DNA of 64,000 nucleotides from Pseudomonadota bacterium (GTDB lineage Bacteria > Pseudomonadota > Alphaproteobacteria > Rhodospirillales > Magnetospirillaceae). Within the stretch, counting starts at the first letter, position 1. Every line of letters starts with the position of its first letter. A model generated the notes under the pieces. It did not search any database. It was given only the letters and a program-made list of their open reading frames with translations, and was not told where the DNA came from. Both the position numbers and the translations under genes were made by a program. This document shows positions 56,439-64,000 of the stretch, piece by piece. The stretch is taken from contig JAJXUO010000005.1 in assembly GCA_021782815.1 (NCBI GenBank), forward strand, positions 1-64,000, read 5' to 3'.

Positions 56439-57788
56439 ATGATGCCTAGCAAAAGACATTCCTTGCGGCGGACGCTGCTGGCCGCCACCGCCACGGCGGC
56501 GATGCTGGCGATGGCCGGACAGGCCCAGGCCGACGACGGCGCCAGCCTGGCCGACGAACTGGGCCAGGCCGTGACCCAGGGCACCCCCAGCATCCAGGTG
56601 CGGCCGCGCTATGAGGTGGTGCAGCAGCAGAACAAGGCCGAGGCCCAGGCCGCCACGGTGCAGACCCTGGTGGGCTACAGCACCAAGCCGCTGGACGGCT
56701 TCGGCGCCACCGTGCAGTTCATCGACGTTTCGGTGCTGAACTCCACCGGGAACTACAATGTGCCGGTCTGGTACGCCCAGAACACCCATACCGCCTTCGC
56801 CGGCAATCATCCCCGTTACGCCAATATCGCCGATCCGGCGGGCGACAACGTCAACCAGGCCTTCCTCAGCTACGAGGGCTACAACACCCGTCTGGCCGCC
56901 GGCCGCCAGATCATCGAGCTGGATGACGAGCGTTTCGTCGGCAATGTCGGCTTCCGCCAGAACATGCAAACCTTCGACGCCGTCAGCGTGGTCAATAAAA
57001 GCCTGCCCGACATCAAGATCTTCGGCGCCTATCTGTGGGGCCTGAAGGATATCGAAAACCAGCAGGTGGATCAGAACTCCTATCTGGCCGAGGCCAACTG
57101 GACCAAATTCAAGGCCCTGCAGGTGGATGCCTTCGGCTACTGGTACGGCAACCAATCCGATCAGACCTACGCCTATCTGCCGGGCGCGGCGGGCTGCTAC
57201 ATCACCACCACGCCGGGTTCGTGCAACAGCGCCACCTATGGCGGCCGTCTGCACGGCAGCTTCGACCTGCCCGCCGCCGTCAAACTGGCCTATGTGGGCG
57301 AACTGGCCCATCAGGGCTCCTACGACGGCGGCGCGTCGACCATCGACGCCGATTACAGCCACGAAGGCGCCAAGGTGAGCTGGCACGGCTTCGGGCTGGC
57401 CGGCGACTACATGGTGATGGGCTCCAACAACGGCCTTTACGGCTTCCAAACGCCGCTGGCCACCAAGCACGCCTTCAACGGCTGGGCGGAAATGTTCCTG
57501 ACCACCCCGAAGGAAGGCCTGCGCAGCGCCTACGGCACCGCCACCGCCAAACTGTTCGGCGTCGACCTGCTGGCCCGCTACTACAGCTTCCGCTCCGACT
57601 ACCAGAACAAGGATCTGGGCCACGAATGGGATCTGTCGGCCACCTATCCCCTGAACCAGCACATCAACGGCGGCGTGCAGTTCGCCAAATATCACGCCAG
57701 CAACGGCGGCTTCGCCGACACCAGCAGCGGCGGCGGCACCCTGGCCAACACCGACGCCATGTGGGCCTTCGTCACCGTGGGCTTCTAA
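56439..57788 (+). CDS. Outer-membrane porin, probably anaerobically induced
   Basis: 449 residues; Sec signal (cleavage near QAQAD) and many alternating-hydrophobic strands ending in the terminal Phe typical of beta-barrel proteins (WAFVTVGF). It looks like an alginate-export/porin type barrel, with repeated segments such as SYEGYNTRLAAGRQIIELDDERFVG. Substrate unknown. The Fnr-type box and location beside nos suggest a role under denitrifying conditions. ATGATG start. Confidence 0.82.
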   Translation: MMPSKRHSLRRTLLAATATAAMLAMAGQAQADDGASLADELGQAVTQGTPSIQVRPRYEVVQQQNKAEAQAATVQTLVGYSTKPLDGFGATVQFIDVSVLNSTGNYNVPVWYAQNTHTAFAGNHPRYANIADPAGDNVNQAFLSYEGYNTRLAAGRQIIELDDERFVGNVGFRQNMQTFDAVSVVNKSLPDIKIFGAYLWGLKDIENQQVDQNSYLAEANWTKFKALQVDAFGYWYGNQSDQTYAYLPGAAGCYITTTPGSCNSATYGGRLHGSFDLPAAVKLAYVGELAHQGSYDGGASTIDADYSHEGAKVSWHGFGLAGDYMVMGSNNGLYGFQTPLATKHAFNGWAEMFLTTPKEGLRSAYGTATAKLFGVDLLARYYSFRSDYQNKDLGHEWDLSATYPLNQHINGGVQFAKYHASNGGFADTSSGGGTLANTDAMWAFVTVGF

Positions 57789-57959
57789 TACCAAATTGCA
57801 GTGATCGGAACCGATCACTGCACCCTCATACGCCGGGCGGGTTTCTCCGAAACCCTTGGCGTCGTGCCTGATGGCGCGCTTTGCCTCACCGCGCCATCAG
57901 GCGCGCGTCGCCTTGCTCCTAACCGGCGTCGCGATGAGTCAAACTCATCGCGACTTGGT
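57788..57959. repeat. Dispersed palindromic repeat, copy D (full length, 172 bp)
   Basis: Bounded by ATACCAA (57788-57794) and TTGGTAT (57953-57959). Four internal hairpins: TGCAGTGATCGG / CCGATCACTGCA, GGGTTTC / GAAACCC, a 13-bp stem GCCTGATGGCGCG / CGCGCCATCAGGC, and TCGCGATGAGT / ACTCATCGCGA. It is the reference copy for the family; its left end shares a base with the porin stop codon. Confidence 0.9.
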
Positions 57960-58009
57960 ATAAATCCGGCGGGGCTTCCGGGCGCAAGGGTCCGGAAGCC
58001 CCTTTTCCA

Positions 58010-59149
58010 TCAGGCCGGCCAGCCCCGCCACCAGCGCCACAGCGCCGCCGGGCGGGGAGGCAGCAGGGCGCACTGGCCGCCGCAAAAGGCCAGCCAGGCA
58101 TCGAGCCGGGTGATGGAGACGGTGGTCAGCAGCGGCAGCCCTTCGGCCATCACCGCCATCATGTCATCGGCCAGGCCCTCGCCATCGGCTTCCAGCGGCC
58201 CGAACTTGTTGACCAGCACCGGCCGCTGCCGCAGCCGCAACGCCCGGCGCAATGCTTCCGAGGCGGCGCTCACCCCCCAGGGATCGACGGCGCAGCCGCC
58301 GAAACGCCCCAGATCCTGCATCAAGGGGAAACTCTCCCCGGTATCCACCGCCAGCATGCGCACCGTGCCGGGCGCGCTGCCGGCGCTTTTCCCGCCCTGT
58401 TGCAGCAGGCCGCCGGGCCGCGCTCCCGCCTGGCGCAAGCGGGCGGCGAAGGCGGCCAGCAGGGCGTGCCCCGACTGCCCTTGCGCCAGCAGCACCGCTC
58501 CGGCCACAGCCCCCTGACGGCCGGCCAGGGCCTGGGCCGCCGCCAGATCGGCCGGATGGTTGACGTTGAAGAAGGGATCCACCGGCTCGGTCGGCCAGAC
58601 CGCCTCGGCGGCGCCGCAGCGCTCGGCCCAGCCGGTCATGCGCCGCCCGCCCTCCTCCATCACGAAGCGGCGCAGATCCCGCCGCAACGACACCGACCAC
58701 AACCCCGCCACCGCATGGCGGCTGCCGCCCGAGGCGGCCACGGCGGCGGGCCGCCCGCTCCGCGCCACCGCCGCCGCCAGCCGGGGCAGCAGGTCGCCGG
58801 GCAGGAAGGGGGTATCGCACGGCGCCGTCAGCAGCCAGGCCAGACCCTGCGCCGCCGCCCAGTCCAGGCCGGTGAGCAGGCCGGAGAGAGGCCCCAGCCC
58901 CGGCACGGCATCGGCCAGCACCGGCAGGCCGAGATCGGCGAAGCGGGCCGCCGGGCCGTTGGCGCTCAAGGCCAGAACGATGCCCTGCCCCGCCAGATTT
59001 TCCAGAAGCCCGGTGAGAATGGCCTGCCCGGCCACGCCGTGACGGCCCTTGTCGCCGCCGCCCATGCGCCGCGCCTGGCCGCCGGCCAGGATCAGCCCGG
59101 CGCAGCAGGCCGCCGCATCGAACAGCGGATCAGTGTCGGCAAAGGGCAT
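58010..59149 (-). CDS. mobA: MobA-DUF2478 fusion, molybdenum cofactor guanylyltransferase
   Basis: 379 residues. The N-terminal ~205 residues are MobA: LILAGGQARRMGGGDKG and the LLTAPCDTPFLP and DPFFNVNHPADL motifs. It attaches GMP to molybdopterin, giving the MGD cofactor. The C-terminal ~165 residues fit DUF2478 (LLAAFAARLRQAGARPGGLLQQ and VLVNKFGPLEADGEGLADD), a P-loop-like domain found in molybdenum gene clusters. It overlaps the moaE stop by 20 nt, ending the Moco operon. Confidence 0.85.
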   Translation of the reverse strand: MPFADTDPLFDAAACCAGLILAGGQARRMGGGDKGRHGVAGQAILTGLLENLAGQGIVLALSANGPAARFADLGLPVLADAVPGLGPLSGLLTGLDWAAAQGLAWLLTAPCDTPFLPGDLLPRLAAAVARSGRPAAVAASGGSRHAVAGLWSVSLRRDLRRFVMEEGGRRMTGWAERCGAAEAVWPTEPVDPFFNVNHPADLAAAQALAGRQGAVAGAVLLAQGQSGHALLAAFAARLRQAGARPGGLLQQGGKSAGSAPGTVRMLAVDTGESFPLMQDLGRFGGCAVDPWGVSAASEALRRALRLRQRPVLVNKFGPLEADGEGLADDMMAVMAEGLPLLTTVSITRLDAWLAFCGGQCALLPPRPAALWRWWRGWPA

Positions 59150-59573
59150 GACCCTGCACCCAGGCGCTGTCGCCGTCGTGATAATGCTCCTGTTTCCAGA
59201 TGGGCGCGCGGTGCTTGATCTCCTCGATCAGGAAGCGGCAGGCCTGGAAGCGATTGTCTCGCTGCGGCGAGCCCACGGCGATGACGATGCTGATCCCCCC
59301 CACCGCCAACCGGCCCTTGAAATGCTCCAGCCACAGGCTGAGGCCATCCCCCCAGCGGGCGCGGGCCTCACCGGTCAGCTGGAGGAAGCCGCGCAGGGCC
59401 AGGGCGTCGTAAACGTCGTAGCTCACCCCGCGCACGGCCCGCCCCTGGTTGAGATCGCGCACCTGGCCGACGAAGCTGGTGACCGCGCCGTTGCCGGGCC
59501 CGGCCACGAAGCGCAGCGCCGCCTCCACCGACAGGGCCTCGCCGGAAATGGCGCAATGGATTCCGTCCGCCAT
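59130..59573 (-). CDS. moaE: Molybdopterin synthase large subunit MoaE
   Basis: 147 residues from MADGIHC. Features: GAVTSFVGQVRD, FKGRLAVGGISIVIAVGSPQRDNRF, and FLIEEIKHRAPIWKQEHY, including the active-site Lys region. With MoaD it makes molybdopterin from cPMP. Starts 2 nt after the moaD stop. Confidence 0.95.
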   Translation of the reverse strand: MADGIHCAISGEALSVEAALRFVAGPGNGAVTSFVGQVRDLNQGRAVRGVSYDVYDALALRGFLQLTGEARARWGDGLSLWLEHFKGRLAVGGISIVIAVGSPQRDNRFQACRFLIEEIKHRAPIWKQEHYHDGDSAWVQGHALCRH

Positions 59574-59575
59574 GA

Positions 59576-59839
59576 TCAGCCTCCGCACACCGGCGGCAGC
59601 ACCGCCAATCCCTGGCGTCCGGCCAGCGCGGCCTCCTCGTCCAGAACCTCGTTGGCGTCGGCGAAGGCCGAGCGCTCCACCAGACCATCGTCGCCGGCGG
59701 CGGGATGGAGAGCGCGCAAATGCACCTTCAAGGCGGCGCGCAAATGACGCACGCGGGCATCGTCGGGCAGGATGAAAGTCAGGTCGCTTTGCGCCACCTG
59801 GCCACGAAAGGCGCCGAAAACGGCTAATCGGATCTGCAT
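59576..59839 (-). CDS. moaD: Molybdopterin synthase small subunit MoaD
   Basis: 87 residues of ubiquitin fold, start MQIRLAVFGAFRG, ending in the required C-terminal Gly-Gly (LPPVCGG), which is thiocarboxylated to donate sulfur. 7 nt from moeA and 2 nt before moaE. Confidence 0.93.
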   Translation of the reverse strand: MQIRLAVFGAFRGQVAQSDLTFILPDDARVRHLRAALKVHLRALHPAAGDDGLVERSAFADANEVLDEEAALAGRQGLAVLPPVCGG

Positions 59840-59846
59840 GCGGTCC

Positions 59847-61109
59847 TCACGCCACGGTTTGCGGAAAGGCGGGGTAAAAATCCACCAGATGGCCGGATTC
59901 CAGCTCGGCACAGCTCTCGTCCCAGGCCACCCAGCCATTGGCGGCCAGCATGGGACGGATGCGGAAGGATTCCTGTCCGGGCAGAATCTCCACCCGGGGC
60001 GTGCCGCCGCCGCCGATGGACAGCGCCGCCTTCAGAAACACCGTATAGCCCGGCTTGACCGCATGGGAGCGGGCCAGCGGCAGCCGCCAGGGCCGCTCCG
60101 GCGCCAGCCCCAGACGGGCGCGCAGCAGCGGCACCACGAAAAAGCGGAACCCCACCGCCGCCGAAATGGGATTGCCCGGCAGGCCGAAGAAGGGAACGCC
60201 TCCCGGCAGCAGGGCGAACAGCACCGGCTTGCCGGGCCGGATGGCCACGCGGTGGAACAGAATGTCCGCCCCCACATCGGCCAGGGCGGCGGGTACGAAA
60301 TCGAACTCGCCCTTGGACACCGCGCCGGTGGACAGCACCATCTGCCCCGGCCGGTTGCGGGCCATGAGGGTGCGCAGGGCCTCGGCGAAGGCGGCGCGGG
60401 TATCGGGCACCTGCCCGCCCTCCTCGATCTCCCCACCCCAGAGCCGCGCCGCCGTGCGCAGATAGGGGCTGTTGACGTTGAAGATGGCATCGCCGCCGGG
60501 TGCTTCGCCCGCCGAGGCGGCGGTCACCGGCCGCACCTCGTCGCCGGTGGCCAGCACCGTCAGCAGCGGCGGCGCCGCCACCTCGAGCCGTCCCACGCCC
60601 AGGGCGGCCAGGGCCATGACCTGATGCGGCGTGAGGTGCTCGCCCGCCGTCACCAGGGCGTCGCCCGGCGTGAAATCCTCGCCCCGGCGGCGGATATGGG
60701 CGCCGGGACGGGGCGGCGCCGTCAGGGTGACGGCCCGGGCCACGCCGTCGCCGTCGCGCTCCACCGTCACATTTTCGATGGGCACCACCGTATCGGGGCC
60801 GGGCGGCAGGGCGGCGCCGGTCATGATCTGCACCACGGTCCCCGGCCGCCACAGGGTGGGACCGCCGCCGGCGGCGGCCACCGCCGCCACCGGCAGGCGG
60901 AGCGGCTGTTCCGGCCGGGCCGCGGCGGCATCGGCGGCGGCCAGGGCGAAACCGTCCATGGCGGAATTATCGAACGACGGCACGGAAAATCCCGCCGCCA
61001 CCGGAGCGGCGGCCACCCGGCCCACCGCCTCGTCCAGCGGCAGCGTCAGCGCCTTGGCGCAACCGGCATGGGCCAGCAGCAGCGCTTTAGCGTGGGCGTA
61101 CGGAATCAT
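59847..61109 (-). CDS. moeA: Molybdopterin molybdenumtransferase MoeA
   Basis: 420 residues. Motifs: FDNSAMDGFAL, the PGTVVQIMTGAALPPGPDTVVPIE stretch, the MPT-binding VLSTGAVSKGEFDFV and the GLPGNPISAAVGF motif. Inserts molybdenum into adenylylated molybdopterin. Overlaps the end of the moaCB fusion by 23 nt. Confidence 0.96.
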   Translation of the reverse strand: MIPYAHAKALLLAHAGCAKALTLPLDEAVGRVAAAPVAAGFSVPSFDNSAMDGFALAAADAAAARPEQPLRLPVAAVAAAGGGPTLWRPGTVVQIMTGAALPPGPDTVVPIENVTVERDGDGVARAVTLTAPPRPGAHIRRRGEDFTPGDALVTAGEHLTPHQVMALAALGVGRLEVAAPPLLTVLATGDEVRPVTAASAGEAPGGDAIFNVNSPYLRTAARLWGGEIEEGGQVPDTRAAFAEALRTLMARNRPGQMVLSTGAVSKGEFDFVPAALADVGADILFHRVAIRPGKPVLFALLPGGVPFFGLPGNPISAAVGFRFFVVPLLRARLGLAPERPWRLPLARSHAVKPGYTVFLKAALSIGGGGTPRVEILPGQESFRIRPMLAANGWVAWDESCAELESGHLVDFYPAFPQTVA

Positions 61110-62094
61110 GTTTTTTCCCCGCGATGGTATCGAGAAGATGCGGCAGCAGCGGCAGCAGGCTTTCCAGCCCCTCGCGCACCGCTTTGGGATTGCCGGGCAG
61201 AGCCACCAGCAACGTGCGCTCCAGCACCGCCGCCACCGAGCGGCTGCTCCAGGAATGCGGCGTGAAGGCGGCGCCGCTGTGGCGCAGAAATTCCCCCAGG
61301 CCCGGCACCATGCGGGGCGACAGATCGGCGATGGCCTCGGGGGTGACGTCGCGCGGGGCGATGCCGGTGCCGCCGGTGGTCAGAACCAGTTGCGGCGCCG
61401 CCGGACCGGCGGCCAGATCCGCCAGGGTTTGGCGCAGCAGGGCCCGTTCATCGGGAATGACGCGGCTGAGCACCACCTGGGCGCCGGCCTCTTCCAAAAG
61501 GGCGCGCAGCACCGGGCCGGACCGGTCCTCATAAAGGCCTTCGGCGGCGCGGTCGCTCAAGGTCACCACCGCCGCCGTCACCCCGGCCAGGGGCGGCGGC
61601 CGGTCCAGCCGCAGCAGCTCGCGCACCCAGGCGGGAACGCCGCGCGGACTGAGATACACCCCGTTTTTCCCGCCCAGCTTGGCCAGGAGATAACTGTCGC
61701 CCAGGGTCAGGGTGGGTTCCACCATCTTGGCCAGATCGTAAATGGTCAGCAGTCCGGCCTGCACCCCGGCCATGGCCTCCATCTCGACGCCGGTGCGGGC
61801 GAAGGCCGACACCAGGCAGAACAGGGTGACGCTGTGGCTCGCCTCGTCCAGCGCGTGGCGCAGCGCCACCTGATCCAGCGGCAGCGGATGGCATAGCGGC
61901 AGGGCGGTGGCGGCGGCCTTGGCCCCCTGGATGCCCGCCACCTCGGCCAGCATCAGGGCATCGCCCTTGGGCAGGGCGCGGCTCTTGATCAACGGAAAGG
62001 CGGTGGGACCGACATGAATGCTGCCCTGCGCCACCGCCACCCGGCGGCTGGGAGCCTTGCCGCCCACATCGATCATCTGAAAGGCCTGCTCCAT
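61087..62094 (-). CDS. Bifunctional MoaC-MoaB/MogA fusion protein
   Basis: 335 residues from MEQAFQMIDVGGK. The N-terminal ~150 residues are MoaC (cyclic pyranopterin monophosphate synthase): HVGPTAFPLIK, ALPLCHPLPL, TGVEMEAM and LAKLGGKNG. The C-terminal ~165 residues are MoaB/MogA type (molybdopterin adenylyltransferase): VVTLSDRAAEGLYEDRSGP and the TTGGTGIAPRDVTPEA motif. Two non-consecutive Moco steps on one chain. First gene of the operon, behind an Fnr-type box. The upstream extension is rejected, as it has no support and crosses the box. Confidence 0.93.
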   Translation of the reverse strand: MEQAFQMIDVGGKAPSRRVAVAQGSIHVGPTAFPLIKSRALPKGDALMLAEVAGIQGAKAAATALPLCHPLPLDQVALRHALDEASHSVTLFCLVSAFARTGVEMEAMAGVQAGLLTIYDLAKMVEPTLTLGDSYLLAKLGGKNGVYLSPRGVPAWVRELLRLDRPPPLAGVTAAVVTLSDRAAEGLYEDRSGPVLRALLEEAGAQVVLSRVIPDERALLRQTLADLAAGPAAPQLVLTTGGTGIAPRDVTPEAIADLSPRMVPGLGEFLRHSGAAFTPHSWSSRSVAAVLERTLLVALPGNPKAVREGLESLLPLLPHLLDTIAGKKHDSVRPR

Positions 62095-62160
62095 GCCGAT
62101 TGTCCTCGCACGTTCCCGGAGAATTCGCCCATAGAGTAGCGCCGCCGCGAAAAAACCCGC

Positions 62161-62174
62161 TTGATCCTGGTCAA
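62161..62174. promoter_or_regulatory. Shared Fnr-type box between Moco operon and norEF
   Basis: TTGATCCTGGTCAA, a perfect TTGAT-N4-GTCAA match. TACTCTAT on the minus strand (near 62133) and TTGATG on the plus strand (near 62197) lie at class II distances, so both divergent operons could be activated from the one site. Confidence 0.8.
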
Positions 62175-62245
62175 GATCGCCGGAGCTTTCCGCCGCTTGA
62201 TGAGAGTTAAGGAGCCGCCCCCGCCGGGCTCGCCATAGTTCCGCC

Positions 62246-62839
62246 ATGACCATCGCCTCCTCCCCTCCCGCCCCACCCGCCCCACCCGCCGAAGACAGCT
62301 GGGGCGTGCTCGATCATCTGCCCGGCAATCCCCTGATGTGGGTGCTGATCCTGAGCGAGCTTCTGGTGTTCGGCTGCTTCTTCGCCGGTTTTTCGGCGGC
62401 GCGGGCCTGGCACGCCGCCCAGTTCGCCGCCGATCAGAACCATCTCGACCGGCTGTCGGGCGGCATCAACACCATGATCCTGCTGACCAGCGGCTTCGCG
62501 GCGGCCGCCGCCACCCGCGCCGTGGTCCTGGCGCGCCGCCGGGCCTGCCGGCTGTGGCTGCTGGCCGCCGGGCTGCTGGGGCTGGGCTTTCTCGCCGTCA
62601 AGGCCAGCGAATACGCCGCCGCCCTCGCCCAGGGCTTCACCCTGGACGGCAGCCCGTTCTTCACCCTGTTCTATCTGATGACCGGCTTTCACGCCCTGCA
62701 TGTGGTGCTGGGTCTGGTGCTGCTGGCCATTGCCGCCTGGAAGCCCAGCCCCGCCAATGTGGAAACCATGACCGCCTTCTGGCACATGGTCGATCTCATC
62801 TGGGTGCTGCTCTACCCCATCGTCTATCTGATCCGATAA
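62246..62839 (+). CDS. norE: NorE, cytochrome c oxidase subunit III-like protein
   Basis: 197 residues, five hydrophobic helices, COX3 fold (NPLMWVLILSELLVFGCFFAGF, MTGFHALHVVLGL, TAFWHMVDLIWVLLYPIVYL). The C-terminal HMVDxIW motif with the preceding His-rich helix is typical. NorE and NorF support nitric oxide reductase activity. 4 nt before norF; norCB itself is not in the window. Confidence 0.88.
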   Translation: MTIASSPPAPPAPPAEDSWGVLDHLPGNPLMWVLILSELLVFGCFFAGFSAARAWHAAQFAADQNHLDRLSGGINTMILLTSGFAAAAATRAVVLARRRACRLWLLAAGLLGLGFLAVKASEYAAALAQGFTLDGSPFFTLFYLMTGFHALHVVLGLVLLAIAAWKPSPANVETMTAFWHMVDLIWVLLYPIVYLIR

Positions 62840-62843
62840 GGCC

Positions 62844-63140
62844 ATGACCACCACCCCCCTCCCCTCCTTCCGCGCCCTGCTGCTCACCTGGCTGCTGCTG
62901 ATGGGCCTGACGGTGCTGCTGCTGCTGGCGGGCGATCCCGACGGATCGGGCCGGCTGCCGCTGATCAGCGTGGCGCTGCTGCTGCTGGTGGCGCTGCTCA
63001 AAGCCCGGCAGATCCTCTGGGTGTTTCTGGGCCTGGCCCGCTCCAGCGGCCTGTGGAAGGCCACCTTCCTGGCCAGCCTGGCGGTGATCCTGGCCCTGGT
63101 GCTGGGCTGCGCCGCATTGGCGCCGCTGCTTTCGCGTTAA
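62844..63140 (+). CDS. norF: NorF, cytochrome c oxidase subunit IV-like protein
   Basis: 98 residues, three hydrophobic helices. The segment LLLLVALLKARQILWVFLGL is the family's conserved helix. Located immediately after norE, as in other denitrifiers. Confidence 0.8.
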   Translation: MTTTPLPSFRALLLTWLLLMGLTVLLLLAGDPDGSGRLPLISVALLLLVALLKARQILWVFLGLARSSGLWKATFLASLAVILALVLGCAALAPLLSR

Positions 63141-63201
63141 CCTTCCGTTCCGGGCCGCGCGGCATCAGCCCATAGCGGCGCGGTTCTCCGGGGCGGAAGG
63201 T

Positions 63202-63233
63202 GGGGCCGGTTCCATGCGGATGGAACCGGCCCC
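63202..63233. terminator. Terminator-like hairpin between convergent norF and dnr-like gene
   Basis: Perfect 14-bp arms GGGGCCGGTTCCAT / ATGGAACCGGCCCC, loop GCGG. Can act for both converging units, although no long T-run follows. Confidence 0.65.
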
Positions 63234-63242
63234 CTCCCCATC

Positions 63243-63947
63243 CTAACCTTCGTCGCAAAAACGGCGCAGCCGCGCGATATCGGCGATGATGAAATCCCGC
63301 CCGGACGAGCGCACCCCCAGGGGTTTCAGACGGGCCAGCGCCCGCGACAGGCTTTCCGGCGTGATGCCGATGCGGCTGGCCAGCTGCACCTTGGTCATGG
63401 GCAGCAGAACGTGCCCCTCGCCGTCGATCGGCCCGGGGGTATCCTCGCGCAGCTGGGTCAGCAGGAACCAGCCGAGGCGCTGGCCGGGGCTGCGCCGCTT
63501 CAATTCGCCGATTTCGGCGGCCATGCGCCGCTGCCAGCGCCCCAGCGAGGCCAAAAGCTGCGCCGCCAGGCCGCCCCGGTCGGACAATCGGGCCAGGAAA
63601 GGCCGCGCCGGAATTTCCAGAAGCCGCGTGCCGGGGCGGCATTCGGCGTTGATGGGAAAACGCTGGCTGGCGAAAATGGCCGCCTCGGCGAAGCTTTGCC
63701 CGGCCTCGATCACCTCCAGGATCGATTGATCCCCGGCTTCGGTCAGGGCGAACAGGTTGACCCAGCCGGCCAGCACCAGGAAAAAGCGGTCGGCGGGATC
63801 GCCGGCCGAGAACAGCAGACCGCCATCGGGATGATTGCTGGCATAGGCCGCCGACAACAGGGCCAGCACGTCGTCGCGTCCGATGGCGGAAAACAGCGGC
63901 GCGGCCAGAACCAGACGCTCCTCTGCGGGCGACAGCAGCAGGGTCAT
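63243..63947 (-). CDS. Crp/Fnr-family regulator, Dnr/NnrR-like
   Basis: 234 residues. Sensor domain (LLFSAGDPADRFFLVLAGWVNLFALTEAGDQSILEVIEAG) without an Fnr cysteine cluster, dimerisation helix, and a C-terminal HTH with KVQLASRIGITPESLSRALARL. Heme-dependent NO sensors of the Dnr type share this layout. Position next to norEF and the boxes above suggest that it controls them. Its ATG overlaps the stop of the upstream gene. Confidence 0.85.
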   Translation of the reverse strand: MTLLLSPAEERLVLAAPLFSAIGRDDVLALLSAAYASNHPDGGLLFSAGDPADRFFLVLAGWVNLFALTEAGDQSILEVIEAGQSFAEAAIFASQRFPINAECRPGTRLLEIPARPFLARLSDRGGLAAQLLASLGRWQRRMAAEIGELKRRSPGQRLGWFLLTQLREDTPGPIDGEGHVLLPMTKVQLASRIGITPESLSRALARLKPLGVRSSGRDFIIADIARLRRFCDEG

Positions 63948-64000
63948 TCCTCGTCCTCGACGCAGAAATCATGCAGCTGGCGCAGCTCGGCGATCTCCAC
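63944..64000 (-). CDS. C-terminal end of a gene cut by the window edge
   Basis: Only the last 18 codons (VEIAELRQLHDFCVEDEE) and the stop are visible. The pattern resembles the end of the neighbouring Crp/Fnr protein (IIADIARLRRFCDEG), so a tandem paralogous regulator is possible. Four-base overlap with the next start. Confidence 0.4.
   Translation of the reverse strand: MEIAELRQLHDFCVEDEE

Overview
The window is about 65% GC and almost fully coding. Gene content and order (ruvCAB-ybgC-tolQRAB-pal-cpoB, tilS-ftsH-folP-glmM, nosRZDFYL with nosX, TTGAY-N4-RTCAA boxes, a Gum-like exopolysaccharide locus) indicate a denitrifying alphaproteobacterium, most likely in or near the Rhodospirillales. 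This assignment rests on gene content and is not backed by a database search. No rRNA, tRNA, CRISPR array, transposase or phage gene was seen.

Layout. (1) 1-13.5 kb, all minus strand: glmM (cut by the window edge), folP, ftsH, tilS, cpoB, pal, tolB, tolA, tolR, tolQ, ybgC, ruvB, ruvA, ruvC, yebC. This is a housekeeping block for DNA repair, envelope integrity and protein quality control. (2) 13.6-18.5 kb: a hairpin-rich spacer, a TPR/glycosyltransferase protein, msrB-msrA, a cobalamin riboswitch with bluB, and a GIY-YIG protein. (3) 18.4-36.4 kb: an exopolysaccharide locus with manC-manB, a Wzc/GumC-like chain-length protein, WecG/GumM and WcaJ/GumD-type transferases, PAP2, Wza/GumB, a polymerase, a GH44 endoglucanase, a Wzx flippase, two small secreted proteins, a GMC oxidoreductase and an epimerase. 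(4) 36.7-43.1 kb: an SPFH protein, then a sigma-54 regulator divergent from a GntP permease, 3-hydroxybutyrate dehydrogenase and a two-subunit CoA transferase, which together form a 3-hydroxybutyrate/acetoacetate uptake and catabolism unit. (5) 43.1-45.7 kb: a fluoride riboswitch with its own promoter in front of a NifU-like scaffold protein and a GGGtGRT protein. (6) 45.8-57.8 kb: a Crp/Fnr regulator, tatA and the nitrous oxide reductase cluster (nosLYFDZR and nosX) plus a porin, with three Fnr/Dnr-type boxes. (7) 58-64 kb: a molybdenum cofactor operon (moaCB, moeA, moaD, moaE, mobA-DUF2478) divergent from norE-norF around one Fnr box, then a Dnr-like regulator and the tail of an upstream gene.

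Main items for a second look: the fluoride riboswitch over the NifU-like/GGGtGRT pair; a 122-bp perfect tandem duplication across a gene junction that preserves a chain of GTGA stop/start overlaps through a 41-codon chimeric mini-ORF; a dispersed hairpin-bearing repeat bounded by ATACCAA/TTGGTAT and present four times; a minimal Gum-type locus with its own GH44 glucanase; paired inverted repeats plus a -24/-12 promoter in front of the hydroxybutyrate operon; and an Fnr-like regulator with an atypical cysteine cluster next to nos.
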